DNA of 64,000 bases from an uncultured Oscillospiraceae bacterium (GTDB taxonomy: Bacteria; Bacillota; Clostridia; Oscillospirales; Acutalibacteraceae). Positions 24,217 to 33,745 of this stretch are shown here, piece after piece (position 1 is the first letter of the stretch; the number at the start of each line of letters is the position of its first letter). The notes beneath the pieces are model-generated. The model ran no database searches and was not told the DNA's origin. It saw only the letters and a program-made list of their open reading frames with translations. The stretch spans positions 33,233-97,232 of the forward strand of contig CABULH010000014.1 in NCBI GenBank assembly GCA_902492455.1. Direction: 5' to 3'. A program made the position numbers and the translations under genes.

Positions 24217-26412
24217 ATGGTTAAGGCCCACATTCGTCCGGTAAACGGCATGCCGCGACTGTTCATCAACGATCAGATGACCGCCCCTGTGTTTTTTTAC
24301 GGCTGTACCCTGTTTGAGCATCGGCTGGATATTGTGGAGAGGGAATTCAAAATGGCCTCCCAGCACGGTATTCACCTGTTCTCTGTGATTCTGAAGATGG
24401 GATCCATGCCGGAAGAGCGTCAGCAGAGCATCAACGACCTTTCCCGGTATCTGGACATGATCCTGCGCCACGACGCCCAGGCACGGGTGCTGGTGCGGCT
24501 CAATGTCTGCCAATATGGCGCCAGCGCCCGGAAATGGGAGAAATCCCATCCCGGGGAGATGGTGATCTATGAAGCCGATGTGCAGGAGAACGGCGAGGTG
24601 AAGGAGGATTTCGACTCCACCATGACCTCTCTGTTTTCCGAGGCTTGGCGGCGGATGGCGGAAGAGGCTATGGAAGCCTTTGTCGGGTATTTTATGCATC
24701 ATCCGGTATATGCCGATCACATCGTTGCCTATCACATCGGCGGCGGGGAGTCGGACGAGTGGTTCCATTTCGGTTATCGGGAGGGCGGCTGCGACGTCAG
24801 CGAGGCCGCGCAGAAAGCCTTTCGGGAGTATGTGCGCCGGAAATATGGAAACGACAGAGCGCGGCTGCGAGACGCTTATGGCCGGAATGATCTGGATTTT
24901 GAAGACATCCGCATTTCCTGCCCCATTCCCGGCAACACCGGGCGGAACCCTTATCCCACCTACTATCTTTCCAAGCCGGAGGAGCAGATTCATGCAGACT
25001 ACAATGAGCTGCTGTCCGGCCGGGTGGCGGATCTGATCAAGGGCTTCGCCCGGATTGTCAAGCGCGTTACCGGCGGAGACACGGTGGTGATGTGCTTCTA
25101 CGGATATTGGTACGAATTGGGCGGCGATTCCAAATCCGGTCATTTCGCCCTGCAGCGGCTGCTGGAATGCCCGGATATCGATGGCTTTTCCAGCCCGGTG
25201 GGCTATTGGGACCGGGATTTGGGAGGCACAGGCCCTTATATGTGCGCCATCGATTCGGTGGTTGCTCATCACAAGATGTGGTTTGTGGAAAACGATATCC
25301 GCACCTTCCTGGTCTACCGGAGGGAACCGGGCGACACCAAGGATGGATTCCAAAATTTGTACAATTTTGAAGATTTGTACGAAGTGTATAAAAGAGAGGC
25401 CGGAACCCAAATGATCCGGGGCTGCGCCTCCTGGTACATGGACCTGGCGGGACGGGGCTGGTTCTATCATCCCGCCATCTGGGATCAGATCCGCAGCCTG
25501 CGGGATCTGTATACGGCGACGATGCCTCATATCACGCCGTATATACCGGAAGTGGCAGTGGTGCTGGACGAGGAGGAAGTATACAAAATCGCCTCGGCCC
25601 ACGGCACCTTTGGCTACACCACCTTCAATATGCGGATGACCTTTTATCGGTTGGGCCTGGCGGTGGGCTTTTATTCCGGCGACGACTGGCTGGCGGGCAA
25701 GGCAGATGGCGCCAAACTGACTTTTCTGCTGAACCCCACCGGACTGAAAGGCTTCAAGGGGGAGCGGGCGCTGGAGAAGATCCACCGTCCGGGACAGACC
25801 ACCGTTTTTATCTACGGCTTCGGCGACATGGATCAGACGGAGATGCGCCGTCTCACCGGTATGACCCTGGCCCGGGCAGAGGCGTGCGCAGAAACCAAGC
25901 TGCCGGTGGAGATGGAGTTTATCGGCAGCTGGGAAGGCTGCCGGAACGTCAGCGCGGGCCGGAAGGTGGATGTGAATCCCCTGTTTTATGTGGAGGACGA
26001 TTATTCGGAGGCATTCGCCCGGTATACGGCGGATGAAGCAAAGGGTAAGATCGGCTTTGCCTTGAAACGGCAGGATGATTATCAGACCGTCTTTTTCGGT
26101 GGCTTTGAGCTGGACAAGGATCTGCTGCTGCGGCTGGCCAGGCTGGCTGGCGTGCGGGAATACGGTTATTTTGGAGATTACATCCTGCCCGGCCCCCAGT
26201 TGATGATTACCCATACCACCACGGCGGGAGAGAAAACGGTGCGCTTCCCGCGGGTCTGCGATGTATACGACTATTTCGAAAACCGCTGGTATGAGCAGGT
26301 GGATGCGGTTACCAAGAAGCTGGACATGGGCAAGACCTTCCTGTACATTTACGGCAGCCGCCGGGAGATAGAAGCGTGGAAGCTGCCTCTGTGGCCGGGG
26401 GATCCCATCTGA
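24217..26412 (+). CDS. GH42-like glycoside hydrolase, cytosolic copy
   Basis: 731 residues without a signal peptide. The first ~420 residues look like a (beta/alpha)8 barrel of clan GH-A type; the remainder resembles the GATase-like and beta domains that follow the barrel in family 42. Comparison with the exported paralogue at 28301 shows two conserved carboxylates in the right places: Glu181 in SDEWFHFG (acid/base candidate) and Glu358 in KMWFVENDIRT (nucleophile candidate). It should cleave beta-galactosides or related units from imported oligosaccharides. Overall similarity to classical GH42 is low, so it may belong to a new family. Confidence 0.68.
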   Translation: MVKAHIRPVNGMPRLFINDQMTAPVFFYGCTLFEHRLDIVEREFKMASQHGIHLFSVILKMGSMPEERQQSINDLSRYLDMILRHDAQARVLVRLNVCQYGASARKWEKSHPGEMVIYEADVQENGEVKEDFDSTMTSLFSEAWRRMAEEAMEAFVGYFMHHPVYADHIVAYHIGGGESDEWFHFGYREGGCDVSEAAQKAFREYVRRKYGNDRARLRDAYGRNDLDFEDIRISCPIPGNTGRNPYPTYYLSKPEEQIHADYNELLSGRVADLIKGFARIVKRVTGGDTVVMCFYGYWYELGGDSKSGHFALQRLLECPDIDGFSSPVGYWDRDLGGTGPYMCAIDSVVAHHKMWFVENDIRTFLVYRREPGDTKDGFQNLYNFEDLYEVYKREAGTQMIRGCASWYMDLAGRGWFYHPAIWDQIRSLRDLYTATMPHITPYIPEVAVVLDEEEVYKIASAHGTFGYTTFNMRMTFYRLGLAVGFYSGDDWLAGKADGAKLTFLLNPTGLKGFKGERALEKIHRPGQTTVFIYGFGDMDQTEMRRLTGMTLARAEACAETKLPVEMEFIGSWEGCRNVSAGRKVDVNPLFYVEDDYSEAFARYTADEAKGKIGFALKRQDDYQTVFFGGFELDKDLLLRLARLAGVREYGYFGDYILPGPQLMITHTTTAGEKTVRFPRVCDVYDYFENRWYEQVDAVTKKLDMGKTFLYIYGSRREIEAWKLPLWPGDPI

Positions 26413-26454
26413 ATTTGAACGAGGCTTTACGCCTGGAAAGGACTGGATGATAGA

Positions 26455-28242
26455 ATGAAACGTTGGCTCAGTCTGGCCATGTGCCTGCCGGTGGCGCTGT
26501 CCGCGGTACTCTGCTTCGGCGGATGCACCGTGGAGAAGCCCACCAGCGAAGGCGGCGATACCACCAAGGTTGGCAAGGATCTCACGGTAGTATCCTTTAC
26601 CGACCTGTATATGGATAAAGAGGGCACGGACTTCAACGACGCGAAAAAGGCCTATGAAAGCAAGTACGGCGGCACGGTTTCTTTTAAGCGGTATCCGGCC
26701 AATATGTTCATCAACAAGATGATCACCCTCATCGGATCGGGGAGTTCTCCGGATCTGGCCTATTGCCGCTGGGCGGAGATGCCCAAGCTGGCCGCCATGG
26801 AAATTCTCCAGCCGGTGGATGATTATATCCAGGTAGCGGAAACCAATTTTCCCAAGATTGCCGACAGCTATGTGTTCGGCAACAAGCATTATGCCGCCCG
26901 CATTGAACAGGTGCAGCCCTATGTCATCTGGTACAACAAGGATATCCTTCGGGCCAGCGGCTGCGACGACCCCTACACCCTGTGGAAGAATGATCCCGCC
27001 TCTTGGAATTGGGATGCCTTCGAGGCCATCGCCACCGCCACCACTGAGGACCGGAATCACGATGGGGAAACCGATCTGTGGGGGTTCGCGGGGCTGCCGT
27101 TTTTCGGCTCCTCCAACGGTGCGTCCTCCCTGCGGATTGAGGGCGAAAACGTAACCATTTCCTGGAAGGAGCAAGCTTACCTGGATAGCCTCTCCTTTAT
27201 GCAGAAGCTTCGCTTCACCCTGGGCGTGGCCTGCCCCGACAATAACTACGGCGCTACCAATTTCAAGAACGGCGACGTGGCGATGACCATGGGCACCTTT
27301 GAATTCGTGTGGGCCAGCGCCAATCAGATGGACCAGGAATCCATCGGCTGCGCCCCCTTCCCGGCGGGCCCCAATTTTGAGGCCAGCGGCAGCCAGTATT
27401 CCTGCATGACCAATCTCCTGGGGATTGTGTACGGTTCCAAGAATCCCGCCGGCGCTGCGGAATTCTGCAAGATTCTCAATGAAAACGACAAGACCAAGTA
27501 TCCCGACGGCGCGCCCATCGGCAACCCGGAAGCGGAGAAGTATCTGTCGGCGGAGCACAAAGAGGTGCTGCATTTCGTACGGGACAACGCCTATGTGGTG
27601 ATGACCGACGGCTGGGGGACCTGGGAGCAGGACAGCAACAATATCTGGATCAATCTGTTCTGGGACAACAAGGATATTGTCGCCACCCTGGATTCGCTTC
27701 AGCCCCTCTATCAGGCCCAGATTGATGAAACGCTGAGCTTCTCCATGCCGGAGGTGGAAGAATTCAAGGGCGCGCCTGCTGTCACCTTCGAAAACGGCGA
27801 TATGTCTTATCTCACCTTTGACGGCACCGCTTCGGGAGATCAAGGAATCACGGAAGAAAGCGACAAGGTCATCGACGGCAAAAGCTCCCTGGTTTTCTCC
27901 TCCAGTGAAAAGGACGCCCTGCTGCTGCGATCCTCCAGCGCCAAGCTGAAGATTCCCAGCTACCGCACTTATAAACTCACCTTTGACTGGCAGATCATTT
28001 CCGCCAAGGACGAGACCAACGGCTGCGATTTCTATGCCACCTTCCGTTCGGAAGCGGATGTAAACAGCACCGCAGGCCAAATGGGGGCGCTGACCTTTGG
28101 CGGCGTCGCCGGGGATTTCGGTACCGCCGAGGCAACGGTGAACCTTTCCTCCAATGTCAAGGATTACGTGGTGGCCTTCGTGGCCGGCCTCAACAGCGGT
28201 ACTGTGGCCATTGATAATGTGAACATCGTGGAAGTGGAGTAA
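26455..28242 (+). CDS. Sugar ABC transporter binding lipoprotein with C-terminal carbohydrate-binding-like domain
   Basis: 595 residues, well above the usual 400-450 for CUT1 binding proteins. The lipobox FGGC is followed by a linker and a family 1 solute-binding fold to about residue 435 (IGSGSSPDLAYCRWAEMPKL, YVIWYNKDILRASG). The last ~155 residues form an extra beta-rich domain (ENGDMSYLTF to TVAIDNVNIVEVE) like those of carbohydrate-binding modules of the CBM4/9/22 type. A tethered binding module could hold the polymer near the transporter. ATG 26455 has AAAGGA upstream. Probably partners the permeases at 18129 and 19042. Confidence 0.87.
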   Translation: MKRWLSLAMCLPVALSAVLCFGGCTVEKPTSEGGDTTKVGKDLTVVSFTDLYMDKEGTDFNDAKKAYESKYGGTVSFKRYPANMFINKMITLIGSGSSPDLAYCRWAEMPKLAAMEILQPVDDYIQVAETNFPKIADSYVFGNKHYAARIEQVQPYVIWYNKDILRASGCDDPYTLWKNDPASWNWDAFEAIATATTEDRNHDGETDLWGFAGLPFFGSSNGASSLRIEGENVTISWKEQAYLDSLSFMQKLRFTLGVACPDNNYGATNFKNGDVAMTMGTFEFVWASANQMDQESIGCAPFPAGPNFEASGSQYSCMTNLLGIVYGSKNPAGAAEFCKILNENDKTKYPDGAPIGNPEAEKYLSAEHKEVLHFVRDNAYVVMTDGWGTWEQDSNNIWINLFWDNKDIVATLDSLQPLYQAQIDETLSFSMPEVEEFKGAPAVTFENGDMSYLTFDGTASGDQGITEESDKVIDGKSSLVFSSSEKDALLLRSSSAKLKIPSYRTYKLTFDWQIISAKDETNGCDFYATFRSEADVNSTAGQMGALTFGGVAGDFGTAEATVNLSSNVKDYVVAFVAGLNSGTVAIDNVNIVEVE

Positions 28243-28300
28243 GCAGATGAAAACTTCCCCAAACAACGGCATGATGCGTGGAAAGGACAGGGATAGACTT

Positions 28301-30733
28301 ATGAAATTCAGGAAAGCGGTGATCGGCATGGCTCTGGCAGCCTCCCTGACGGCATCTCTGGCGTTGGGAGGCTGCGGCGGCAAGGATGTCTCCCAGGGAA
28401 GCGGCTCTTCTGCTGTGTCCGGCGGCACCAGTACCAGCGGCTCGGAGGATGTCTCCGGCACAAATTCGCAGAACACCGCCTCCGGTACGCAAAGCAATTC
28501 TTCCGGCGGCGGGAGTTCACAGACCGGCCCCACCGCTCCAGCGGACGGAAAACGCATTCCGGCCGCTTACGGCACGGCGGACTGGAAACCCTTCGGCACC
28601 GCCGCTATCTATTCCGCCAAGGCCCAGAATACCCATATCAACAATCTGACACCCGCCTCCATCGAGTCCAAGAACGGCCGCAGCCATATGTTGGTGAACG
28701 GCAAGGAGGTGGCGCCGGTTTCCTATTTCGGTTCCCTTATGGGGCGCTACCCCGAATTAACCTATGAAACCTACGAAAAGATGCAGAAGGTGGGCGCCAA
28801 CTACATCTATGTGGATGTACATATCAACGTCAGCAATCCCAACGTTCGGTATGCCTCGATCAAAACTCAGTTGGAGGACGTGCTCTACGCTTATCCGGAT
28901 GCCTATCTGTTTGTTCGGTATACTCCTTGGGCGTCTGCCTCCTTCTACGGCCTGCCGGCCAGCGAGGATCTGGTTTTTGCGGACGGAAGCAAGTTCGGCG
29001 CGTGTTCGATTGCCTCTGACGGTTGGATCGAGCAGGCGGTGACCATGACCCGGGAGATGATCGCCTACCTTTCTCAGGATAAGGAGTTGGCCTCCCGCAT
29101 CATCGGCTATATCCCGCTGGTGAATAACAGCGGCGAGTGGTTCAGCCAGGGCTACTGGGAAGGCATGGCCGATGTTTCCGAAGCCAATACCCGCAAATTC
29201 CGGGAATGGCTGAAATATCGGTATAACAACGACGTGTCCGCTCTGCGGAAGGCCTGGGGAGATAACAGCATCACCTTTGATACGGTGAAGGTCCCTGTGA
29301 ACGTTCCCGGCCTGGGCCCGAACAATGATACCGAGCATCTTTTCCTGCTGGAAGAGGAAGACCGGATCTATGTGGATTATTCCTTGTACTACTGCGATCT
29401 AACCTGCGACCGGATCGAACAGCTGGCCCGGGCCGTGAAGCTGGAAACCGGCGGCAAAAGCCTGTTCACCTCCTTTTACGGCTACCATTGCGAGCTGTTC
29501 GGCGCGGTTTCCGGCCACTACAATCTGACCCGGATGCTGCAATGCGAGGATGTGGATATTCTCGCCGGTCCGGTGGGGTACAGTGAGCGGGAAGCCACCG
29601 GCGGCATCGCCTCCTATATGACGATTGTCTCCTCCGTGGCCGAGGCCGGGAAGATGTGGTTTGACGAAAGCGATTACCGCACCTATCTTTCCAAGGACGA
29701 AGAAACCGGCTTCAGCCCCTTCCAGAACCTGGATGAACTGATTCGGGGCACTCAAAAGGAAATGGCCAAAATGATGGTGTTCGGCACCGGCACCTGGTGG
29801 GCGGACATCGGTTCCCAGGGCTGGTTCAACGACCAGACCTTTTGGGACGAAGTGGCGGAGCTCAGCGACCTGTATATGAAATATAATCAGGTGGCAGATA
29901 ATGCGGCGGTGGATGTGGCCTTCATCGTGGATGAGGCGGGCATGGCCCTGGACGGCGCTCACCGCACGGTGGATATCAATCTGATACGGGAAAGCCGGGG
30001 CCCCATTTATAAAAGCGGGTTGAATTTCGGCTACTATCTTCTGGACGATCTTCTGGACGGCAAGGTGGACGCCAAAATGCTGGTGATGCTCAGCTGCAAC
30101 TCCCTCACCGACAGCCAGCTGCAGACCCTGAAAAAGCAGGTGCAGCAGGATGGCCGGACGGTGCTGTGGATGAATGGTTTTGGTGAGCTGAGCGCCGCCC
30201 AGGTAAAAGAGCTGACCGGCTTCCAGTATTCCCTGGTGGAAAAAACGGGCAGCGATACCCTTACCATGCCGGCCAACAGCAGCCTGAATTTCCCCGGCTG
30301 CACCTCTTTCGGCGCCCGGCTCTATGACGTTTATACCAAGATCGCCACCGGCAGCGGGGTTACGGTCCTGGGAACCCTTTCAGGAGGAGATCCCGGCCTT
30401 TCCGCCGTCAAGGTGGGCCAGTCCACCCAGCTTTTCTATGTGGGCTATAACCTGACCTCAGAACTGCTCCGGGCAGTGGCTGGGATGGGGGGCGTGCCGG
30501 TTTACGCCGCAGGAAACGATACCTATTATGGCAACGGTTCCCTCAGCTTCATCAACGCGGGCACGGCGGGAAACAAAACCCTGACCCTGCCGCAGAAATC
30601 CGATGTGTACTGCTATTACACCCGCAAATGGTATACCGGCGTCACCTCCGTGACCCTGAATATGAAAGCGGGACAGAACGAATTATTCTTTATTGGCAGC
30701 CAATCCGCCCTGCAGGCGGCGGGAATCGGCTAA
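28301..30733 (+). CDS. GH42-like glycoside hydrolase, exported lipoprotein copy
   Basis: 810 residues from ATG 28301 (an upstream ATG at 28247 adds 18 residues lacking signal character). Lipobox LGGC near residue 25 and a Ser/Gly-rich stalk to about 80 precede a barrel domain homologous to the cytosolic enzyme at 24217. Shared blocks include SGEWFSQGYW (Glu279, acid/base candidate), SFYGYHCELFGAVSGH and KMWFDESDYRT (Glu456, nucleophile candidate). The operon thus encodes the same activity inside and outside the cell. The surface copy probably trims the polymer before import. Family assignment is tentative. Confidence 0.7.
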   Translation: MKFRKAVIGMALAASLTASLALGGCGGKDVSQGSGSSAVSGGTSTSGSEDVSGTNSQNTASGTQSNSSGGGSSQTGPTAPADGKRIPAAYGTADWKPFGTAAIYSAKAQNTHINNLTPASIESKNGRSHMLVNGKEVAPVSYFGSLMGRYPELTYETYEKMQKVGANYIYVDVHINVSNPNVRYASIKTQLEDVLYAYPDAYLFVRYTPWASASFYGLPASEDLVFADGSKFGACSIASDGWIEQAVTMTREMIAYLSQDKELASRIIGYIPLVNNSGEWFSQGYWEGMADVSEANTRKFREWLKYRYNNDVSALRKAWGDNSITFDTVKVPVNVPGLGPNNDTEHLFLLEEEDRIYVDYSLYYCDLTCDRIEQLARAVKLETGGKSLFTSFYGYHCELFGAVSGHYNLTRMLQCEDVDILAGPVGYSEREATGGIASYMTIVSSVAEAGKMWFDESDYRTYLSKDEETGFSPFQNLDELIRGTQKEMAKMMVFGTGTWWADIGSQGWFNDQTFWDEVAELSDLYMKYNQVADNAAVDVAFIVDEAGMALDGAHRTVDINLIRESRGPIYKSGLNFGYYLLDDLLDGKVDAKMLVMLSCNSLTDSQLQTLKKQVQQDGRTVLWMNGFGELSAAQVKELTGFQYSLVEKTGSDTLTMPANSSLNFPGCTSFGARLYDVYTKIATGSGVTVLGTLSGGDPGLSAVKVGQSTQLFYVGYNLTSELLRAVAGMGGVPVYAAGNDTYYGNGSLSFINAGTAGNKTLTLPQKSDVYCYYTRKWYTGVTSVTLNMKAGQNELFFIGSQSALQAAGIG

Positions 30734-30747
30734 ATTCGGCGCGGGAC

Positions 30748-30781
30748 GCGGTGGAGGAAGGCCAGTGTCCTTCCCCGCCGC
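30748..30781 (+). other. Intercistronic hairpin between the two transporter halves of the operon
   Basis: GCGG-tgga-GGAAGG pairs with CCTTCC-ccg-CCGC around a seven-base loop. No T run, so probably an RNA processing or stability element rather than a terminator. Confidence 0.45.
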
Positions 30782-30849
30782 ACCGGCCGAAGGAGTCGCC
30801 GGGTTGTCGGAACATTGCCGGATATCGGTAATCAAAGGAGGAAGACCAG

Positions 30850-33717
30850 TTGAAAAAAAGGTTGCTGGCATTGGGCGCGGCTTTGGCTCTGCAGTTTCTC
30901 GCCCTGCCTGGCTTTTCCGCGCTGGCGGATCCGGCGGATGATGCTCAGCCGGGCACCCACGAGAGTGCTCCCAAAGGGGAGGCTTTGCAGAATGGAGATA
31001 CCGCCCGGGAAGAGCCGCCGGCCTATTTCACCTATAAAAATGCCATTGGTTCCCATCGGGGCGATTCCTCCTCCTTTGACCGGCTGTTTTCCTCCGCAGA
31101 GGGAGAAACCGACGGCCAGCTGCTGGAGGAGCATCAAGGGAAAACCGGAGTGGCGCTGCTGGCGGAAGAGGGGAAGAGCATTCGTTTCCAGGTGGAGCTC
31201 CCCCATTCCGGGCTGTATGCGGTGGAATTGGAATACCTGTCCTATACTGAAACCGGCGCCGTGGTATCCGCGGGCTTGCTGCTGGACGGGGAGAAACCCT
31301 TTCAGGAGGCGGACCAGTTCCGGCTGGAGAATGTGTGGCACAACGCGGGTTTTACCATTGAAAAGGACAGCCACGGCAACGATATCCGGCCCGCCCAGGT
31401 GCAGGTGATGGACTGGCACAAGCTGACCCTGCGGGATCTTTACGCGGATACCTGTTTGCTGTATTTGGAGGCGGGGAGCCATACCCTGACCCTGGTGAAC
31501 CAGGACGAAGGCTTCTACCTGGCCGGTCTGCGGCTTTATCAGCCCAAGGCGCTGGAATCCTATGAAGAATATACGGCGGAAAACGCCGGCAAGAGCGGGG
31601 CGGAGGACGCCTGGTTCCAGACATATGAAGGAGAAACGGCGGATTATAAGTCGGATTCCACCCTTTATCCCATTTACGATCGGTCAAGTCCGGTCACCCA
31701 GCCCTATGCGGTGCGTCAGATTCTTCTGAATACCATCGGCGGAGAAAGCTGGAAAACCGCCGGCCAATGGATCGAATGGACGGTGAAGGTTCCGGAGGAC
31801 GGCTATTATACCATCGGTATGCGGGCCCGGCAGAATCTATCCCGTGGCCTGTACACCTACCGCAATATCTATGTGGACGAGAAGATTCCCTTTGCTGAAT
31901 TGAAAAATGTGGCTATTCCCTACGACCGGTCCTGGCAGGTGCTGGAGCTGGGCGGGGAGGAGCCTTATCGCTTTTATCTCACCAAGGGAGAGCACACCAT
32001 CCGGCTGGAAGCCTCCCTGGGAGAATTTGAGTATACCTACGGCGTGCTGTATGAGCGCCTTACCCAGCTCAATACCCTTTACCGCCGGATCGTCATGATC
32101 ACCGGCACCTCTCCCGACACGCTGCGGGATTATTCCCTGCAGACGCAAATTCCCGGACTGATCACGGATTTCACCAACATCGCCAAGGCTTTCCGGGATG
32201 AGGTGACCCGGATCGAGAACCTCACCGGCAGCAGTGGCTCGGAGATGAGCTTCCTGCTGCAGTTTGCCCAGCTGCTGGAACGGATGGCGGCTTCCCCCGA
32301 TACCATCCCCGGTCGTCTGTCGGTATTGAAATCGGATATCAGCACCCTGGCGGAGCTGCTGCGCACCATCACCGAAAAGCCGCTGGAAATCGATTATATC
32401 TATCTGGCCCGGGGAGATTACGTAAAACCTCAGGAAAACGCCGGGTTCTGGCAGCAGCTGGTCCATGAGGTAAAGCTGTTCGCCGCCTCCTTCGCCGCCG
32501 ACTATTCTCTGGCGGATGAAAGCGGCGCGGTCGAGCGGCAGATCGATGTTTGGGTGATGATGGGACGGGATCAGGCCCAGATCATCAAAAATATGCTCCA
32601 GGATGAATTTACCGCCAAGGAGGGAATCGGCGTCAACCTGTCGGTGGTGAACGTCAGCCTCACCCAGGCGATTATGGCCGGCCGCGGCCCCGATGTGGTC
32701 ATCGGCGTGGCCCACGACCAGCCGGTGGAGCTGGGGGTACGGGGCGCGGTGCTCTCCCTGGAGGAAATGGAGGGCTTTGACGAAGTGGCCGGCCGCTTCA
32801 TGGAAGGGAGCATGGAGGGCTACAGCTATAACGGTCATACCTATGCCCTGCCGGAAACCCAGGAATTCATGGTGATGTTCGCCCGCACGGACATTCTGGA
32901 GGAGCTAGCGCTGGAAGCGCCCTCCACCTGGGAGGAAATGCGGGCGGTGATCCCCAAGATCGTTCAGGAAAAGCTGGAGGTGGGCATCCCCAGCGGTATG
33001 AGCAACGGCACAATTCTGCCCGCTCTGCTGATGCAGAACGGCATGACCTATTTCAACGACGACGCCTCAGCCGCTGTTTTTGATACGGCGGCGGCCATCC
33101 GGGTGTACGAGTCCTTTATCTCCTTCTTCCAGGAATATGCCGCCGAGGCCTATTACAGCGCGGTGAACCGGTTCCGCACCGGGGAGATGCCCCTGATGAT
33201 CGGGAGCTTTTCCCTAGCCAATCAAATCGCAGTTCAGGCGCCGGAGATCCGCAACCTGTGGACCATGCTGCCGCTGCCCGGCACCGCCGGCGCTGACGGT
33301 AAAATCGACCGGAGCGCGGACGCCAGCGGCACGGCCAATATGATCACCAACAATGTGAAGGATGTGGACGCGGCCTGGAAATTCCTCAGATGGTGGTCCC
33401 AGGCGGACAGTCAGAGCCGATTCGCCCGGGAACTGGAGATGCAGATGGGAGAGGCGGCACGCTACTCCACCGCCAATACAGAAGCGTTTCAGACGTTGGG
33501 ATGGTCTAAGACCAACCGGACGGTGATTGATTCCCAGCGGACCTGGGCCCGGGTGATGCCTCAGCCGCCCGGCAACTACATTGTGGCGCGAAACCTGGCG
33601 AATATGTTTGTCGCCATCATCGAAGACGGCGAAAACGTCCGGAAAACGCTGATCGAATACACAGCGGATATCAACACCGAACTGGAGAGAAAACGGGCGG
33701 AATTTGCCGGACGGTAA
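30850..33717 (+). CDS. Composite binding protein: N-terminal carbohydrate-binding-like domains plus family 1 solute-binding domain
   Basis: 955 residues. Start is TTG 30850 after AAAGGAGG. The signal peptide ends near ALA-DPADD and has no lipobox Cys. Residues 60-420 look like two beta-sandwich modules (e.g. SIRFQVELPHSGLYAVELEY and WIEWTVKVPEDGYYTIGMRA, both like CBM6/35-type folds), a helical spacer follows to about 510, and residues 555-950 are a sugar-binding protein fold (GRGPDVVIGVAHDQP, LPETQEFMVMFARTDIL, NVKDVDAAWKFLRWW). The gene directly precedes two permease genes, so it is their receptor. Without a lipid anchor, its retention must come from glycan or permease binding. Confidence 0.83.
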   Translation: MKKRLLALGAALALQFLALPGFSALADPADDAQPGTHESAPKGEALQNGDTAREEPPAYFTYKNAIGSHRGDSSSFDRLFSSAEGETDGQLLEEHQGKTGVALLAEEGKSIRFQVELPHSGLYAVELEYLSYTETGAVVSAGLLLDGEKPFQEADQFRLENVWHNAGFTIEKDSHGNDIRPAQVQVMDWHKLTLRDLYADTCLLYLEAGSHTLTLVNQDEGFYLAGLRLYQPKALESYEEYTAENAGKSGAEDAWFQTYEGETADYKSDSTLYPIYDRSSPVTQPYAVRQILLNTIGGESWKTAGQWIEWTVKVPEDGYYTIGMRARQNLSRGLYTYRNIYVDEKIPFAELKNVAIPYDRSWQVLELGGEEPYRFYLTKGEHTIRLEASLGEFEYTYGVLYERLTQLNTLYRRIVMITGTSPDTLRDYSLQTQIPGLITDFTNIAKAFRDEVTRIENLTGSSGSEMSFLLQFAQLLERMAASPDTIPGRLSVLKSDISTLAELLRTITEKPLEIDYIYLARGDYVKPQENAGFWQQLVHEVKLFAASFAADYSLADESGAVERQIDVWVMMGRDQAQIIKNMLQDEFTAKEGIGVNLSVVNVSLTQAIMAGRGPDVVIGVAHDQPVELGVRGAVLSLEEMEGFDEVAGRFMEGSMEGYSYNGHTYALPETQEFMVMFARTDILEELALEAPSTWEEMRAVIPKIVQEKLEVGIPSGMSNGTILPALLMQNGMTYFNDDASAAVFDTAAAIRVYESFISFFQEYAAEAYYSAVNRFRTGEMPLMIGSFSLANQIAVQAPEIRNLWTMLPLPGTAGADGKIDRSADASGTANMITNNVKDVDAAWKFLRWWSQADSQSRFARELEMQMGEAARYSTANTEAFQTLGWSKTNRTVIDSQRTWARVMPQPPGNYIVARNLANMFVAIIEDGENVRKTLIEYTADINTELERKRAEFAGR

Positions 33718-33745
33718 CGTCCGCGGAAAATCGGAGGAATGCCTC

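Noticed and set aside
24106..28557. Antisense open frame of 1483 codons
   Set aside because: It runs opposite to three genes with clear domains and signals, has no ribosome site or recognisable fold, and is His/Gly/Arg-rich in the way shadow frames of GC-rich genes are.
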